Below are positions 20,460 to 32,415 of a stretch of DNA of 64,000 nucleotides, in pieces; within the stretch, counting starts at the first letter, position 1; the number at the start of each line of letters is the position of its first letter. The notes under the pieces were generated by a model that was given only the letters and a program-made list of their open reading frames with translations, had not been told where the DNA came from and made no database searches. Source of the stretch: Isoetes taiwanensis (Eukaryota > Streptophyta > Lycopodiopsida > Isoetales > Isoetaceae); assembly GCA_021234155.1 (NCBI GenBank), contig JAJEKV010000047.1, positions 5,545,071 to 5,609,070 on the forward strand, given 5' to 3'. The position numbers and the translations under genes are program-made.

Positions 20460-23415
20460 TTGCAAGAAACATCTGACAAATTGTTATTGGAAATCTACAG
20501 GGTTTATAGATTCACACGGATGAAGCGTCAAACGGGCCTTATGCAGTTCTTGTCTAAGAGGGTGGATTCGGTTGGTACTTCGACCTCTTCTAGCACTCAA
20601 GTTCCTCAAGATTCATTAAGCAAGGATAGTGCGATTGGTGATCTTCCTTCTGAGAATGTGGAAACTGAAGTTCCTCCATCATCACCTAGTCATAACGAGC
20701 CAGTGCAACAAGATGGAGGTGGCATTGGTACTTCGCAATCGAGCAAGAAAAGGAAGAAGAGGAAGAGTGAGTATGTCATAGGCCGTGCATTTAAAAAAGA
20801 GTGGTTGGCTGAATTTGCAGAGATAGAGTCAGTTATAAGAGACGGAAAAGAGCATGTTATGTGCAAAGTTTGCACATGGGCTAACAAGAGGGAGCATCTT
20901 ATCCAATGCAAGTAACGATAACATCCTCAGAAGCATCATGGTAAAAAGAAGGTGATGAAGGAAGACGCCAATGGTAAATCTTATGAGATTGTTGAGTTTC
21001 TTGCTGATAATAAGCACCAAAAAAATTTGAAAAAGTATGAGATGCACATGTTGCAAGTTAAACAGTTTGAGGAAAAATCTACACACTTCCATGTGATGTT
21101 TTCTGAGGCAGATAAGAAAGAGTTTAAAGTCAAAAGCATTCAAATGAAAGCTATTTTTTTCTTGCTTAAGCGTGGGAATCCGGAAATGAGAGAGTTTTGT
21201 CTTTCTAATGAGTTAGCATCATGTCCATTGTATCATTGGTCCATTCCGGCAGGTTGGGAGTTTGCTAGTTTTATGAATGAAGCCTTGAAGATTGACCTTC
21301 GTACCATGATACAAAAATCAGAATTTCTGTCATTGTCTTTTGACGAAGTTACTGCTATTGATAATACTAATTGGGCTGCCATGCATTTATATAATGTAGT
21401 GGATTATCAACGTAAATCCCACTTTCTTGGCATCTTCAAGTTGAGTTTGAGTTCTAATGCTGAGACACTCTATAATATAATTGTAGACCATCTCTCTAAT
21501 GTTGCAGACATGAGCGCAAGAGAGTGTGCAAACAAGCTTATTTGTTTTGGTGCTGATGGCGCATCCGTGATGCAAGGCAAGAGATCTGGATTAGGGGTTA
21601 GAATTCAAAATGAATTAGCTCCCTACATGCAAGTGATACATTGTATGAGCCATCGTACCAATTTGGCGTATAAGGTACTTTCTGATTTTTCATTATCAAC
21701 AAAGTAGAATTACTTGTACGTAAAGGCATACAAATTCTTCTCCAAAAGTCCTCAAAGATGTGCAAAGATTCAAATCTTTAGCGTATAGGGTTAACAGATG
21801 GTAAGAAGATTTTGAAAAATGTCACAACAAGGTGGATATCTTTATATGGTCCTGTGAAGAGATTGTGTGAAGAATATGCATCATTGGTTGCATGCACAGA
21901 CGAACTCTCAAGTAGTGATGATGGAGCAACCGTGAATAGTGCAACTGAGCTTTACAATCTTTTGGTTGATGGAGAAACCATATTTGCATTGTTTGCATTG
22001 GAACCTTTGCTTCACAAACTTCATTACTTGATATCAATTTCACAGGATGGTAACATCTTCATACCCGAGTACAATATTGTAAGAAAAGGAATGCAGTTTG
22101 AGATTGAAAATTTATTTGTTGATAATACATTGGATGGGAAGAGTTGTTTCCAACGCCACAAGGAGTTCACTTATTGGAGAAAACTTGTACACATTGGGTC
22201 AACCGAAAGTTTTCTTGCCTACAATTACAATGGAAGGCTAAGTGTTCATGCTAAAGGAAAGTACATGGAATTAACCTTAAAAAAGCCACGGGGGAGAAAC
22301 AATCGTCTTGTTAAATCTGATTTTTTGATGGAGGATTTCGGGAACGTAGTTGACAAGGTGAAATTTCAAATGTTAGAGGTACAAATTCCTCCTCATCTCA
22401 TGATTATTTATGATTATTTACAATGTTTTAGCTCTTCTTTGTGATGTTTACCTTCAATTTTATATTTTACATTTTTCTCAATTTTAGGATGATAATGAAA
22501 ATCAGGTTCTTGATTTTTTCTGAATTTTCTGATTTTTCTGAATTTTTCTGATTTTTCAGGATTTTCTGAATTTTCTGGATTTTTCCTATTTTTTTCTGGT
22601 TTTTTTCAGATTTTTTTAAATTTTCAGAATTCTTTTTTCAGAATTTTTTTTTTGCAGAATTCTTGTGATAATATGAAGTGTGCAATTCAACTAGATTTTG
22701 ATTTCTTTTATTGATATGCAGGCTGCAAATGCATTAGCAGATGAGCTTCGATCTCGTTTTCCACCAGATGATGTTTTGGACGCCATAGGCATTGTTTTCC
22801 CACATACATGGAGTCATGCAAACTCAAGTGCAAGTATTCATAAGTCTTTTCAAGCAAAATCAACGGTAATAGAAAAGTATTTTTGTTGTGACAAAATTTT
22901 TGTTGATGGCCGCATTAATGGGCTATTGGATTATGATAAGTTGAAAAGCACAAGCACCTCTTTTTGGTGATACAATGTACAAGCAATTTGCTCACCTTGA
23001 GAAGCCAACAGAGTTTGGAGCTGTGACTCGTCTATGGCAAAAGCTTGCTTCTAATAGCTTATTACGCGTGGCAATCTCTGAGTACTTTAGACTCGCAGAG
23101 CTTTGTCTTTGCATGGTTTTGGGAAGTGTTCAAGATGAGAGGTGCTTCTCCACGATGAGTTTTGTGAAGAACAAGCTTAGAAATAGGCTTGATGATAATC
23201 TGGACGCTACATTGAGATTGTATGCATGTGATTACGATCTATATACTTTTCCATATGAAAGGGTATTCGAACTTTGGAATGATGCTTGCAAACGCAGATC
23301 TGTAAGTAGAACATATATGGTGGATCATGAGAGTACTTCGAGGATGCCTTCTGAAGTGCAGACAGATGGTGGTGACAAAGAAGAGCATACGAGCACCGTA
23401 TTTTTTATTCGTTGA
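20460..23415 (+). pseudogene. hAT transposase, ZNF862/KIAA1586-like type, broken
   Basis: The reading frames are 20460-20911, 20952-21704, 21812-22441, about 22713-22967 and 22975-23412. The first ends in a zinc-binding MCKVCTWANKREH block and two TAA stops (about 20912 and 20918). The second has LSFDEVTAID (first catalytic Asp), CFGADGASVMQGKRSG (second Asp) and HCMSHRTNLAYK (CxxH). The last carries the dimerisation segment LGSVQDERCFSTMSFVKNKLRN with LRLYACDY. A frame change at about 22965 separates SFW from LFGDTMYKQ. The arrangement is that of hAT transposases. Several stops and frame changes are not explained by obvious introns, so the gene is dead. Confidence 0.88.
22480..22665 (+). repeat. 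T-rich TTTTCTGA-type tandem repeat in hAT transposase gene
   Basis: A run of degenerate TTTTCTGATTT/GAATTTTCTG units of 8-16 bases lies between transposase coding blocks, just before the continuation at about 22713. It probably sits in an intron whose acceptor is near ATGCAG at 22718-22723. Confidence 0.75.
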
Positions 23416-23915
23416 TGGTATATCTTCATGCAATTCGTAAGTGGTGATTATATTTTTTTGTTCATCATGTTTTTTTGATGTGTTTAGGTTTTATCAATGC
23501 AGGTGAAGCACATATCTCCTTTACATGTGTTCTATGATTACAACTATATCATAAACATGTTTTAACTATCATTATAATTGCGCATTTATACTACATTTTA
23601 TTGGTCATGATTTTCTTCTGTAGTACCTCATATTAATGATAAACTCATCATCTTCGTCCAAAAGCTTCGACTTTTGTTTAAATTATCATAGTCAATTTTG
23701 GCTAATATTTGCCTTTACAAATTGTCCAAGTGTAGCCAAATGATAGAAAGTTTTGGGCAAAAAAAATATGATATTTAGCCAAATGCAAGAAATTGTGATT
23801 GAGAAAAATCATGTAATTTAGCCAAGTGTTAGAAACTTTAGGTGTTGATTTGAAGCAAATTTAGCTAAAGTTATCCTGGCTACACCAAAATATAGGAGTA
23901 GTAATTTATTCCCTG

Positions 23916-23986
<71 letters not shown>

Positions 23987-24090
23987 TTGAGAAGATATAC
24001 TTTGGGTTACCCACTCCCTAATGTGTGCGAGAGAGGAGAGGGAGGGAGGGAGGGAGGGAGGGAGGGAGAGGGAGAGAGAAGGAAGGAAGC
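23916..24090. repeat. GT/GA microsatellites and a LINE-derived 31-bp duplicate
   Basis: (GT)n at 23916-23940 runs into (GA)n at 23940-23983, then a 31-bp segment (about 23999-24029) identical to one at about 8604-8634, then GGGA/GAGA repeats to about 24090. The 31-bp segment encodes REWVTQS on the minus strand, so it is LINE ORF2 sequence. Confidence 0.85.
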
Positions 24091-24091
24091 A

Positions 24092-24424
<333 letters not shown>

Positions 24425-24450
24425 TTTAACGTCCACGACCCTACAGCGGG

Positions 24451-27070
24451 CCCAAAGGCCCAAAAGTGCTTATTAATTGATGATGAAATAAAGAGCTATA
24501 TTTGGAAGCATTACCTTCAAATTCATACTTATTCCTGAGTCACCTGCCCCCTTCTTTCTTTGTCCAACTTTGTATAGGTGCTGCAATAGGGTAGGATGTT
24601 TTAGTTCTAGTGGATATTCTCTTCACTGAGCTTCTTAGTCAATGTATTTTTGTTTGAAACTTATTTTAAGTAATGATGCTCGCATCCTTCAAAACAGGTA
24701 GCAAATTGAAATGTCACTGAAAGTAGTCAATTCAAAAGATGAACGTTGTCGTAAGCTTTAAAAGTAAGGACCGAGGGGATTGATGGAAGTGAAGGGTCAA
24801 GAGCCATTAAATAAAGAATTTCGTAGCACAATTCCATGTGACGCAACATGAAAGCACATATCATTGGATTTCTAAATTTTCTTTGATATGCATGTGGCAT
24901 TATTCATTAAATATATATAAAGCCAAGTGAGACATTCTTATATAATACTAAAGGACAGTCAAATTCACATCATTTGCATAGCATAAACTTGAAGAACGAG
25001 TTAGTTTTCGGCACATCATGTCATGGCACTCTTTTGTTCATTCCTTTTTTAAGTTTTGCGAATATTATTATCTTATGTCTGCCATCTTTTCTCTCTTTTG
25101 TCTTTCTCAATGGCTTGTCAAATCAATGATTTTTGAATGAGATCATTCTACTCACGAACTGCGTAACAAATTACATAAGCCACCTTCTTTTCTAGAACTG
25201 ACTATTGCTTCATAGTCCAAGGACCGTCTTTTAGACATAAAATGTACTCATTATATTCTATTCTATATGATTACAATGAAATAGTATGCGATGTTGAGTT
25301 TTAGTATAGTAAGGATCAGGTATTTGTTATCAGTAGCCATTAATATTGGCTATAATCCTATTGCAGATGGCAGAAGATGAGCTATAGTTAGACAAGGCAA
25401 GATTTGCTTTCTTGTAGTTTGTAAACTTCATGTTGAATAACCCCTAGCAATTAACGATTTAAAAACTATCCGTAATAGAAGAAAATTTAAAAATAGTTCA
25501 CTACACCACCTATACTCTGCTGCGCCTCTTGTTGGGTCCCATAGGCCAATTGGTCTCTGTGGACGATAAAAATTCTATTCTATTATCAACGAGGATTGTT
25601 GGTTGTATCTATGTAGTAAAGACCATAATAAACAGGGCAAGTATCTCATTCAATGTGCACAAACCAAAAATGAAGGAACGAAAGGGGAAATGGGCTTTAC
25701 ATAAAACATATACTTTTTACATGTTTGTACTATATATTACTTATAAACTACGTTATCTGGTCTCTATCTCGTTTTGAGCTCAAACACCAACTTCAGAAAT
25801 GTTATTCATAGGTAAAACTTCTAGAATTTCTATTGAATAAGGTTGCTTATCAAGATTCCCTTCTCAATAATATGCCATGCTTTTGAAATGGCACTTTTAA
25901 GAATGAAGATTAGTTATGGCCCCTACCACACTCTCTCGTTAGGATTTTGCCCATGCCATACTCTCTCTCTAGGATTTTGCTCAACTCCATCTTCTTAACA
26001 CTCTGCCACACCTTCCATAGGTTTTTGCTCGTCTCTCTTGCTAAAAAACCCCCTTGAATTTGTTTCGGGGGCATTAACTTTTAGGGAAATAGAAGGAGGA
26101 ACAAAGCGCAATTTGAGCACTCCATTTCAAATTTGAGGTCTCCATTTTGCATAACAAGCTACCTGTATAAGAGCAATCCCATATAAAATTTATATTGTGT
26201 TAGACATTAGTGCTATAGATGGCGAAATACACTCAAAGATAGCAACAAGCCCAGAAGAAAAAGAAGGTTGGAAGTCTTTCAGAATCTCAAAGGGCATCAG
26301 GCAATACCACAGATGGTGGATAATGCAGTATTCCAACAAAAAACCCCAGTCAATGTCTTCCAAAAGAGTTCAACGCAAGGAGGAAGCACCATACATGCCA
26401 CAATTGCAGGGCCGTCTTCGCCCCATACTGACCACACTCTTACAGAACTTGAGGTGGCAAAACGTGCAGTTGACCTCCAATTTGTTCGGGACAATGAGCC
26501 CAACTTCTCAAAGCTGCAAGAAGCTGGGCTCCCATTGTTAATAGCCATGGACCAAGTACGATTTTAAAAGATCATGGATGATGTGATTCGTACAGTCACA
26601 ACAATGCTTCTAGCTGCCAGTTATTGGTATCAATTGCTAGCTATTTTTTTCATGGTTTTCTAGCAATTCTGAAGTCCATTTGATGCAAGAGCCCAACAAC
26701 ACACATGGGCACACTGCAAGGTCCAAAAATATTATACCTGACCATGCTATGGCGGATAAGGTGGAGGATGTAAATGGATCAAGGCAAAACTCTCAAGAAC
26801 ACTTGTTGCAAAGTATAATTTGCAGGCTCCCATATATACAAATGGTATGTCATCATGAGCCTTGAATTTTTGAATTGTCGACGCCGCAGAGGGGGAGGAT
26901 TGTTTGTAAATGGAGGAAGTCATACATTTCTTCAAGGATATCATGCATATACAAGATGAGGCATTATAACTGTTACTGGAGTTGGAGCAACTCGGCCAGA
27001 CCACCCTCAACATCTTTTGTGCGCTTACACATTTTCTCGGCTACGTGTTTTATAGCATGATAGGCACCTA
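24451..27070. other. Intergenic region, one SINE-like end, no gene recognised
   Basis: AT-rich sequence with no domain I recognise. A frame at 26268-26567 (99 codons, NAVFQQKTPVNVFQ to LLIAMDQ) overlaps other frames and has no known relatives that I can name; it could be a relic of a LINE or gag ORF. A direct repeat of 'ACTCTCTCTAGGATTTTGC'-type sequence lies at about 25930-25980. Confidence 0.4.
25516..25583 (+). repeat. SINE-like 3' end, family 'GGACGATAAAA', copy 2
   Basis: Plus strand GGGTCCCATA, GGTCTCTGTGGACGATAAAA, then a short (ATTCT)n tail. It matches the copies at 1989, 49138 and 50163, each with a different tail. Confidence 0.5.
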
Positions 27071-27079
27071 AAGGACACT

Positions 27080-30000
27080 AATTTTTAAGTACAGAAAGAC
27101 CTCACTCCGTTTCAGTCTTGTAAATAAGGTTGAAGAGGCAAGAAATATATTTCATGCAGCAAGATTTGATAAGAAACTGTGGACTTTACCCCAAGTATGC
27201 GAGCTAAGAAGGCTTTATACACCTGCTCTAGGTCATTCTAGATGGCAAAAGATATTACCGGGTCCCAAACCTCGACGCCCTATAGGAGAACAAGCTCTAC
27301 CAGTGCTCTAAACAAGTGTGACTGATGGGCCCAGACATACAACTCTGATTTATGACTATTGTCTGCATGGCATACAATGCTTTCTAGCATGTTTTGATGT
27401 GTAGTCAGATGGAAGTATCCCAGTATGTGGTCGAAGGAAACTCCAACAAGCAGTACTTTAGTCTTGGCCAAGTTGACGCCATGCCAGTGAACTAGCAAAA
27501 GCTGTCCAGAGCATTCAAATGGTGTTGTATGTTAGCTGGAGTGTAGATTAAAAGGTTCATATCATCGATGTACATGAATGCCTAACTGGGCTCCCGTCCC
27601 CCCCGTGTTCAGTGAGCCAATCTTCCAACTGATCCATATACATGCCAAAGAGCGTTGGAGAGAATGAGCATCCCTGGCGAACTCCAATGCTACTGACGAC
27701 AGGTTGTCTTAATGGTGTCAATCAACCTAAGCATGCCTCATACAACCTGTATATTGCATGTTGCAAATCCATAGGGGCTTTCAACTGCCTCAATTTATCC
27801 CACAACTTATTCTGAGACACAATGTCAAAAGCTTTTGCAAAATCGACAAAGTAGCAGTATAGGTTTTGCTGTCGATTCCTGCTATCTTCAATCAAGGTCC
27901 GCCGAGCGAATAGATTATCAATGGTGGAGTGTCATGGCCGGAATCCTACTTGCGTGAGAGCCTGCACCTCTGCTTCTTCTGCCCACATTGTCAACTATTG
28001 CTCAAGAATGTCGACTAGCAATTTTGCGAAGAGCGAACTGACCATGATGGTGTGGTAATTGGATGGGCAGTCAGGGTCACACACCTTATATATGGGAATA
28101 ACCCTACTAGTGATCCACTGTGGGGAAGCCTTCTTGTAGTGCTCTATTGAAGAATGTTGTTGGCCCATTTGAGCAGCTCTGCCTACATGCCATCCGAATA
28201 TGTTGCCTTACCATTGGTGAGACATTACAAGCTCTTAGTAACATCTGCCCCTGTAATGACGAGTGTTGGGCCCATCTATAGGGGTATTGTTGCACGAACC
28301 TCAAATGGATTATAGAGTGTTGTAAGTATTGTACCCACTGCTCTGAAGTGATATCCCCCTAGGCTTTGTGCAATACCCTTCGCTAGAAAGTCCTGGGATG
28401 ACAGTCCAGGACGTGGAACAATTCTTGCTGATGTTCCGCAATATACTTGGCTTTCCTTCCCTTGAGAAAAGTGCAGTATTCTTTGATTGCAAGCGGGCAC
28501 AATGTTGGGTCAGTCACCTATCGAAGCCAGTGTTTAAGCTTCCTACCCTCGTCATCAACCCAATGGTTGCGAGGAAAGGTTGTAGCTTCCAAGGGCCATT
28601 GTGGGCGGCTTCTCCTAAAGCATCTATCAGCACAGGCGCAAGCATATGGATTAATTATGCAGACTGTTGTTGTAACATGGTTTCTGCAGTATTCCCTCTA
28701 GGTTAACTGTGACCATCTTGGCATAGGCCTTTGCATGGCCATAATCTAAGCGCAACTGAGGCACACGGGACATTGGAAAAGGGCATGCGAACATTCTGCC
28801 AATCCACCTGTAGGAGGATGGATTAGTGATCAGAATCAACTTTTTCATCTCTACTATTTGTACCAACGCAAAGATCGGTAAGCAAGCGTGAATCCAGCTC
28901 TATCAACAATACATAGTCAACAATAATAGAGCTGTCGCCCTGGTTCTCTTGCCTACAAATGTAGCTGCTAGAGATGGGCCACTGCTCTAGTCCATTGCAG
29001 ATTACCAAATCAAAGATATTGCATAGCTAAAGCAACTGCCTGCCGAAGTGAGTGACCTGGCTATCATCCAATGCGCGTGACCAAGGCACCTCTGGGAGCA
29101 CAGCTGTAGTACGTCCTCTGCCAAGGGTCGATTTCATGAGCTATTTTGACCCCGTGCATGCATTGAAGTCTCCAAGCAACATGACCTTGCCAAAATATTT
29201 GTGGTGCTGTATGTCATCATATAGATCGACATAGGGTTTTAGTCTATTCACATCTGGGTGAGAATGATAGAAGTTACTATCTGCATGCAGGAAATAGCAT
29301 GCCGCCACAAAGAGAGGGTTGGCACTGCAATGATGTACCCGCATCCACATGTAGCAATTATGTCTGCCTATCTTGTGCAAAGAGATTGATGGTGCCAAGG
29401 CTGCCCGATAGTAACAAGTGATATCCCCATGTCCCTGCTTTCCTATGCACTCATTAAACACTTCCGTATCAGAGCAATAGAGTTGAGACTATCCTTTTTG
29501 CCAAGGGAAGTCCCGGCAATTCCAGGATTACATGCGTAGGCACAATTCCTATTTGTGAGCTGCAGATGTAGATGCAGATGCACTGGGAGTTGTAGCGGCA
29601 GCAGGGGGCATTATGTAGTGCATGAGCTAAAGCAGGTGAAGCAACAGAAGCAGAAGAAGCGAGGGAGAGCTGGCTGAAAAGCTGGAGCACCAGCAGTAGC
29701 AGCTACAATGCCTATAATACTTGCAGCATCATCAGGAGTAGGACCCCTCGGGGTTGTAGTAGCGTGATACAACACGTCTGTAACTTCAGCATTCACATGT
29801 CGGAAGATCCGCATCTTGCCCTGGACCTCCCTTCCCCCCTCCCCCCTCTTCCCAGGGGGCGAATGTTCCTAACTTGGGCCAACTCCTGCTCGCAGGATTC
29901 CTGTTGACTTGGAGTGAGGTCTTGGTGAACATACAGTGATGTCCCCTTCAACTGTTTTTCCTGTTGCAATATAGCTCCTCGTATTAGCTCGTCCGCGATT

Positions 30001-31200
30001 GTGAATGTGATAATACATGGGTGATCAGGGCATTGAACACCATGTCTACTTGCCCTAGCAATGTGCACGGATGTATGGAATGTCATACATGAGAGGACCA
30101 AGGCTTTGGATCCATCTGATGAGGTTCTCTCCTGCTTCTGCCAGTAGGCCTCAAACCACCACATTGTGGCTCCTCACAACTCCTGTCGTTCTCTGACCCT
30201 CGGGATAATGTTGACTGTCTCGGCAGGTACTGGTTGTTGTTTTGGGGATGTAGGCTGTGGTCCGCATTGGGGATGCGACGACGCATGTCGTCGTGATGGA
30301 TTAACTGTTACTTGTCTAGGTTGTCAGTACTCAGGCATTCAAGTACGAGATGCAGCCGTAGCATGTGGTGGAGTCTCCCTTCCTTGAAGCTGAGAGGTCA
30401 GCTCTTGGCTGAAGCAATTGTTGCCTTGCCAATTCGTGCATGCACTATTGCAATTGCTCATGAGCATTTGCATGGAGGTCTTTATCCTGCTGAGCTATAG
30501 CGGCCCATAGCTCTTGCACATCTAGTTCCCTAGCAACAAAGATATGCTCCAACCTCTATAGCCCAGAAGCAACTGCAGTATCCACTGCTGATGAGGCTGT
30601 CTCTAGCATGTTGACCATATTCTAAAGAGCCTAAAGCTGTAACTGGCTTTCGATAGTGACTATCTAGCGGTCCTTTGAATGGTGGTTGTCTTCTCAGCTT
30701 CTGATTAGAGACGAGAAATAGTTGTGTTCGTCTCCTGCTCAAAACATTCCCTATCACGTGCCATGGCTTCAATGCTGGTAAACAAGATGTTCAGGTGAGC
30801 CCCCAGATCAGTAGGACCCAGCTTAAATTGTTGCCTTTTAAAGTGCGCTAAGTGGAGATTGTTTTCAATTGTGTGCGGGCCTCCATGCCTGTGATACATT
30901 GTTTCTATGTAGCCAATTGTTTTTTAAGCAGCTGGGGCACCGGGGACTATATCTCCTCTGTTAGGCTGGCAATCCTAGTCGTGTTATTCTCAACCATTGC
31001 CTGGATCTGCCTTCAGTTCTCTGTGGACACCTGGTGTGCCGTTGGGTTCGAGCAGCAGCAATTGATGTACCGAGCAAGCTTGTTGATTGAGCTTTTGCTT
31101 GGGCATCTTTCTTCATGGTGGCAGCCTCTCCTTTGCCAGTATTGTCTAGACTGGGTCATTTCCGTGCTGGGCCGTCTGTGTGCTCCTCCACAAGGGGTCT
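27080..31200 (-). mobile_element. Strongly decayed LINE, separate copy
   Basis: On the minus strand, an ORF1 carboxy end lies at about 30164-29850 (ITFTIADELIRGAILQQEKQL, then DLTPSQQESCEQELAQVR). An endonuclease fragment is at 29461-29141 (HHKYFGKVMLLGDFNACTG). RT pieces are at about 28100-27600: FVDFAKAFDIV, GVRQGCSFSPTLFGMYMDQ and LEDWL. Further downstream are AKTKVLLVGV (27498-27280) and a thumb-like remnant. Many stops and frame changes break it. The order matches the LINE at 3220-8040, so it is a related but older copy. Confidence 0.85.
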
Positions 31201-32415
31201 AGCAAGCAAGCTTCCATGGGGCTGTGACTGTAACTGATATTAGGGGCTTTGATGGGCGTCACCATCAAGATGTACATCCTTAGGACTTGGGGAGGGGGCA
31301 ACTGGAGTCACCATGACTATATTCGGGGGTTTAGGAGCAAAGGGGGTTTGGAAGGGTGCAAAGGGGGAAAGGACCAATGTAGTCTGTAGCCTTTAACATA
31401 TAGAAGGTATGGAAGCAAAGCATAAACGATACCCACCCTCAGTGGTTGGCACGAGGGGGTTTGGAGGAGGTTCAATCCTTGCTGGTGTGGGAACTTTTTT
31501 GGGAAGGAGATCAATGATGCGAAATTTGGCTAAGCTTTTGAGCATGTGCCAACGCCCCAGGTATATGGATAGATTGCCACAAGCATTCTGCCAGTTCCAC
31601 AAAATCACATCACCAAGATTGAAAAAACCCTTTTCCCATTGTGGATTTGCAGCCAAGCCCCAGAAAAAAATACCGTATGCAAAAAAACCCTATTCCGAAT
31701 GTGGATTTGCGGGCCAAATCCCCCAAAAAAAATACCGTATGTTTCATGTAGCAAAAAATCACAAATATCAAGTACCACCATAGCAAAAAATCACAAATAT
31801 CAAGTACCACCAAGTATACGCTCCAAACCATTAACAAATCTGACCTAATTCCAACTTTTTCACATTATCCCTGATTCTAAAGCCGTTGCGTTAACATTAA
31901 CCATTTGAGAATACAATTTGCCAATACAATCTAGCACAAGTAGAGAAGAATAAGAACAATTGTTACTCCACTATGACTTTGAAGTCAACTATTTTTTGAG
32001 ATTCAAACACAAGGTAACCTTGCTCTATGGATCCTTGTCCTTTTCCACCTCCAGCTTCGTTCTATGCTCAGATATCCTTGGAAAGTTCTCTATCATATGC
32101 CCAAACCAATATTTAGCATTTGATTTAGTTGTTTACATCCAAAAAAAGCAGTTTGAACATATTTATTTACATGCCAGATTCATAAGATGGCATAAATGGG
32201 CGCACATTCTGTTCAATACACCTCAACACTTTTCTTTCTCTTGAGATATCTATTTCCATTTAATTACCAGAACCTCCTTTTGCTTCCATAGACAAAAAAA
32301 TCTCTGTGATGGAGCAATGCTAATCCTACATGATCACATTGCTACTGCCAATTTGGGCATTGCCAAATCACCATCAAGGCTTCACAACATTTTATGTACA
32401 AACATGATGTTCAAA
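31201..32415. other. Intergenic, with two short tandem duplications
   Basis: A segment with GTGGATTTGC and AAAAAATACCGTATG is repeated twice (about 31620-31745). Directly after it a 32-bp unit, TAGCAAAAAATCACAAATAT plus 12 more bases, is repeated exactly (31749-31780 and 31781-31812). The rest, up to the stop codon of the DUF936 gene, is probably its 3' flank. No other gene is seen. Confidence 0.7.

Larger units (their letters stand above)
17561..23915 (+). mobile_element. hAT-superfamily DNA transposon, autonomous type, inactivated
   Basis: The left end reads CATGGAATAATTTA and the right end, inverted, CAGGGAATAAATTA: terminal inverted repeats of about 14 bp with two mismatches and the CA..G start typical of hAT. 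The element sits in a GT microsatellite with GTGTGTGT on both sides, consistent with an 8-bp target duplication, although a microsatellite cannot prove it. Subterminal TTAGCCAAAT-type motifs occur near both ends, as expected for transposase binding sites. It contains a decayed transposase at 20460-23415. Its 5' part (17700-20400) is non-coding with duplicated blocks. Confidence 0.83.
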
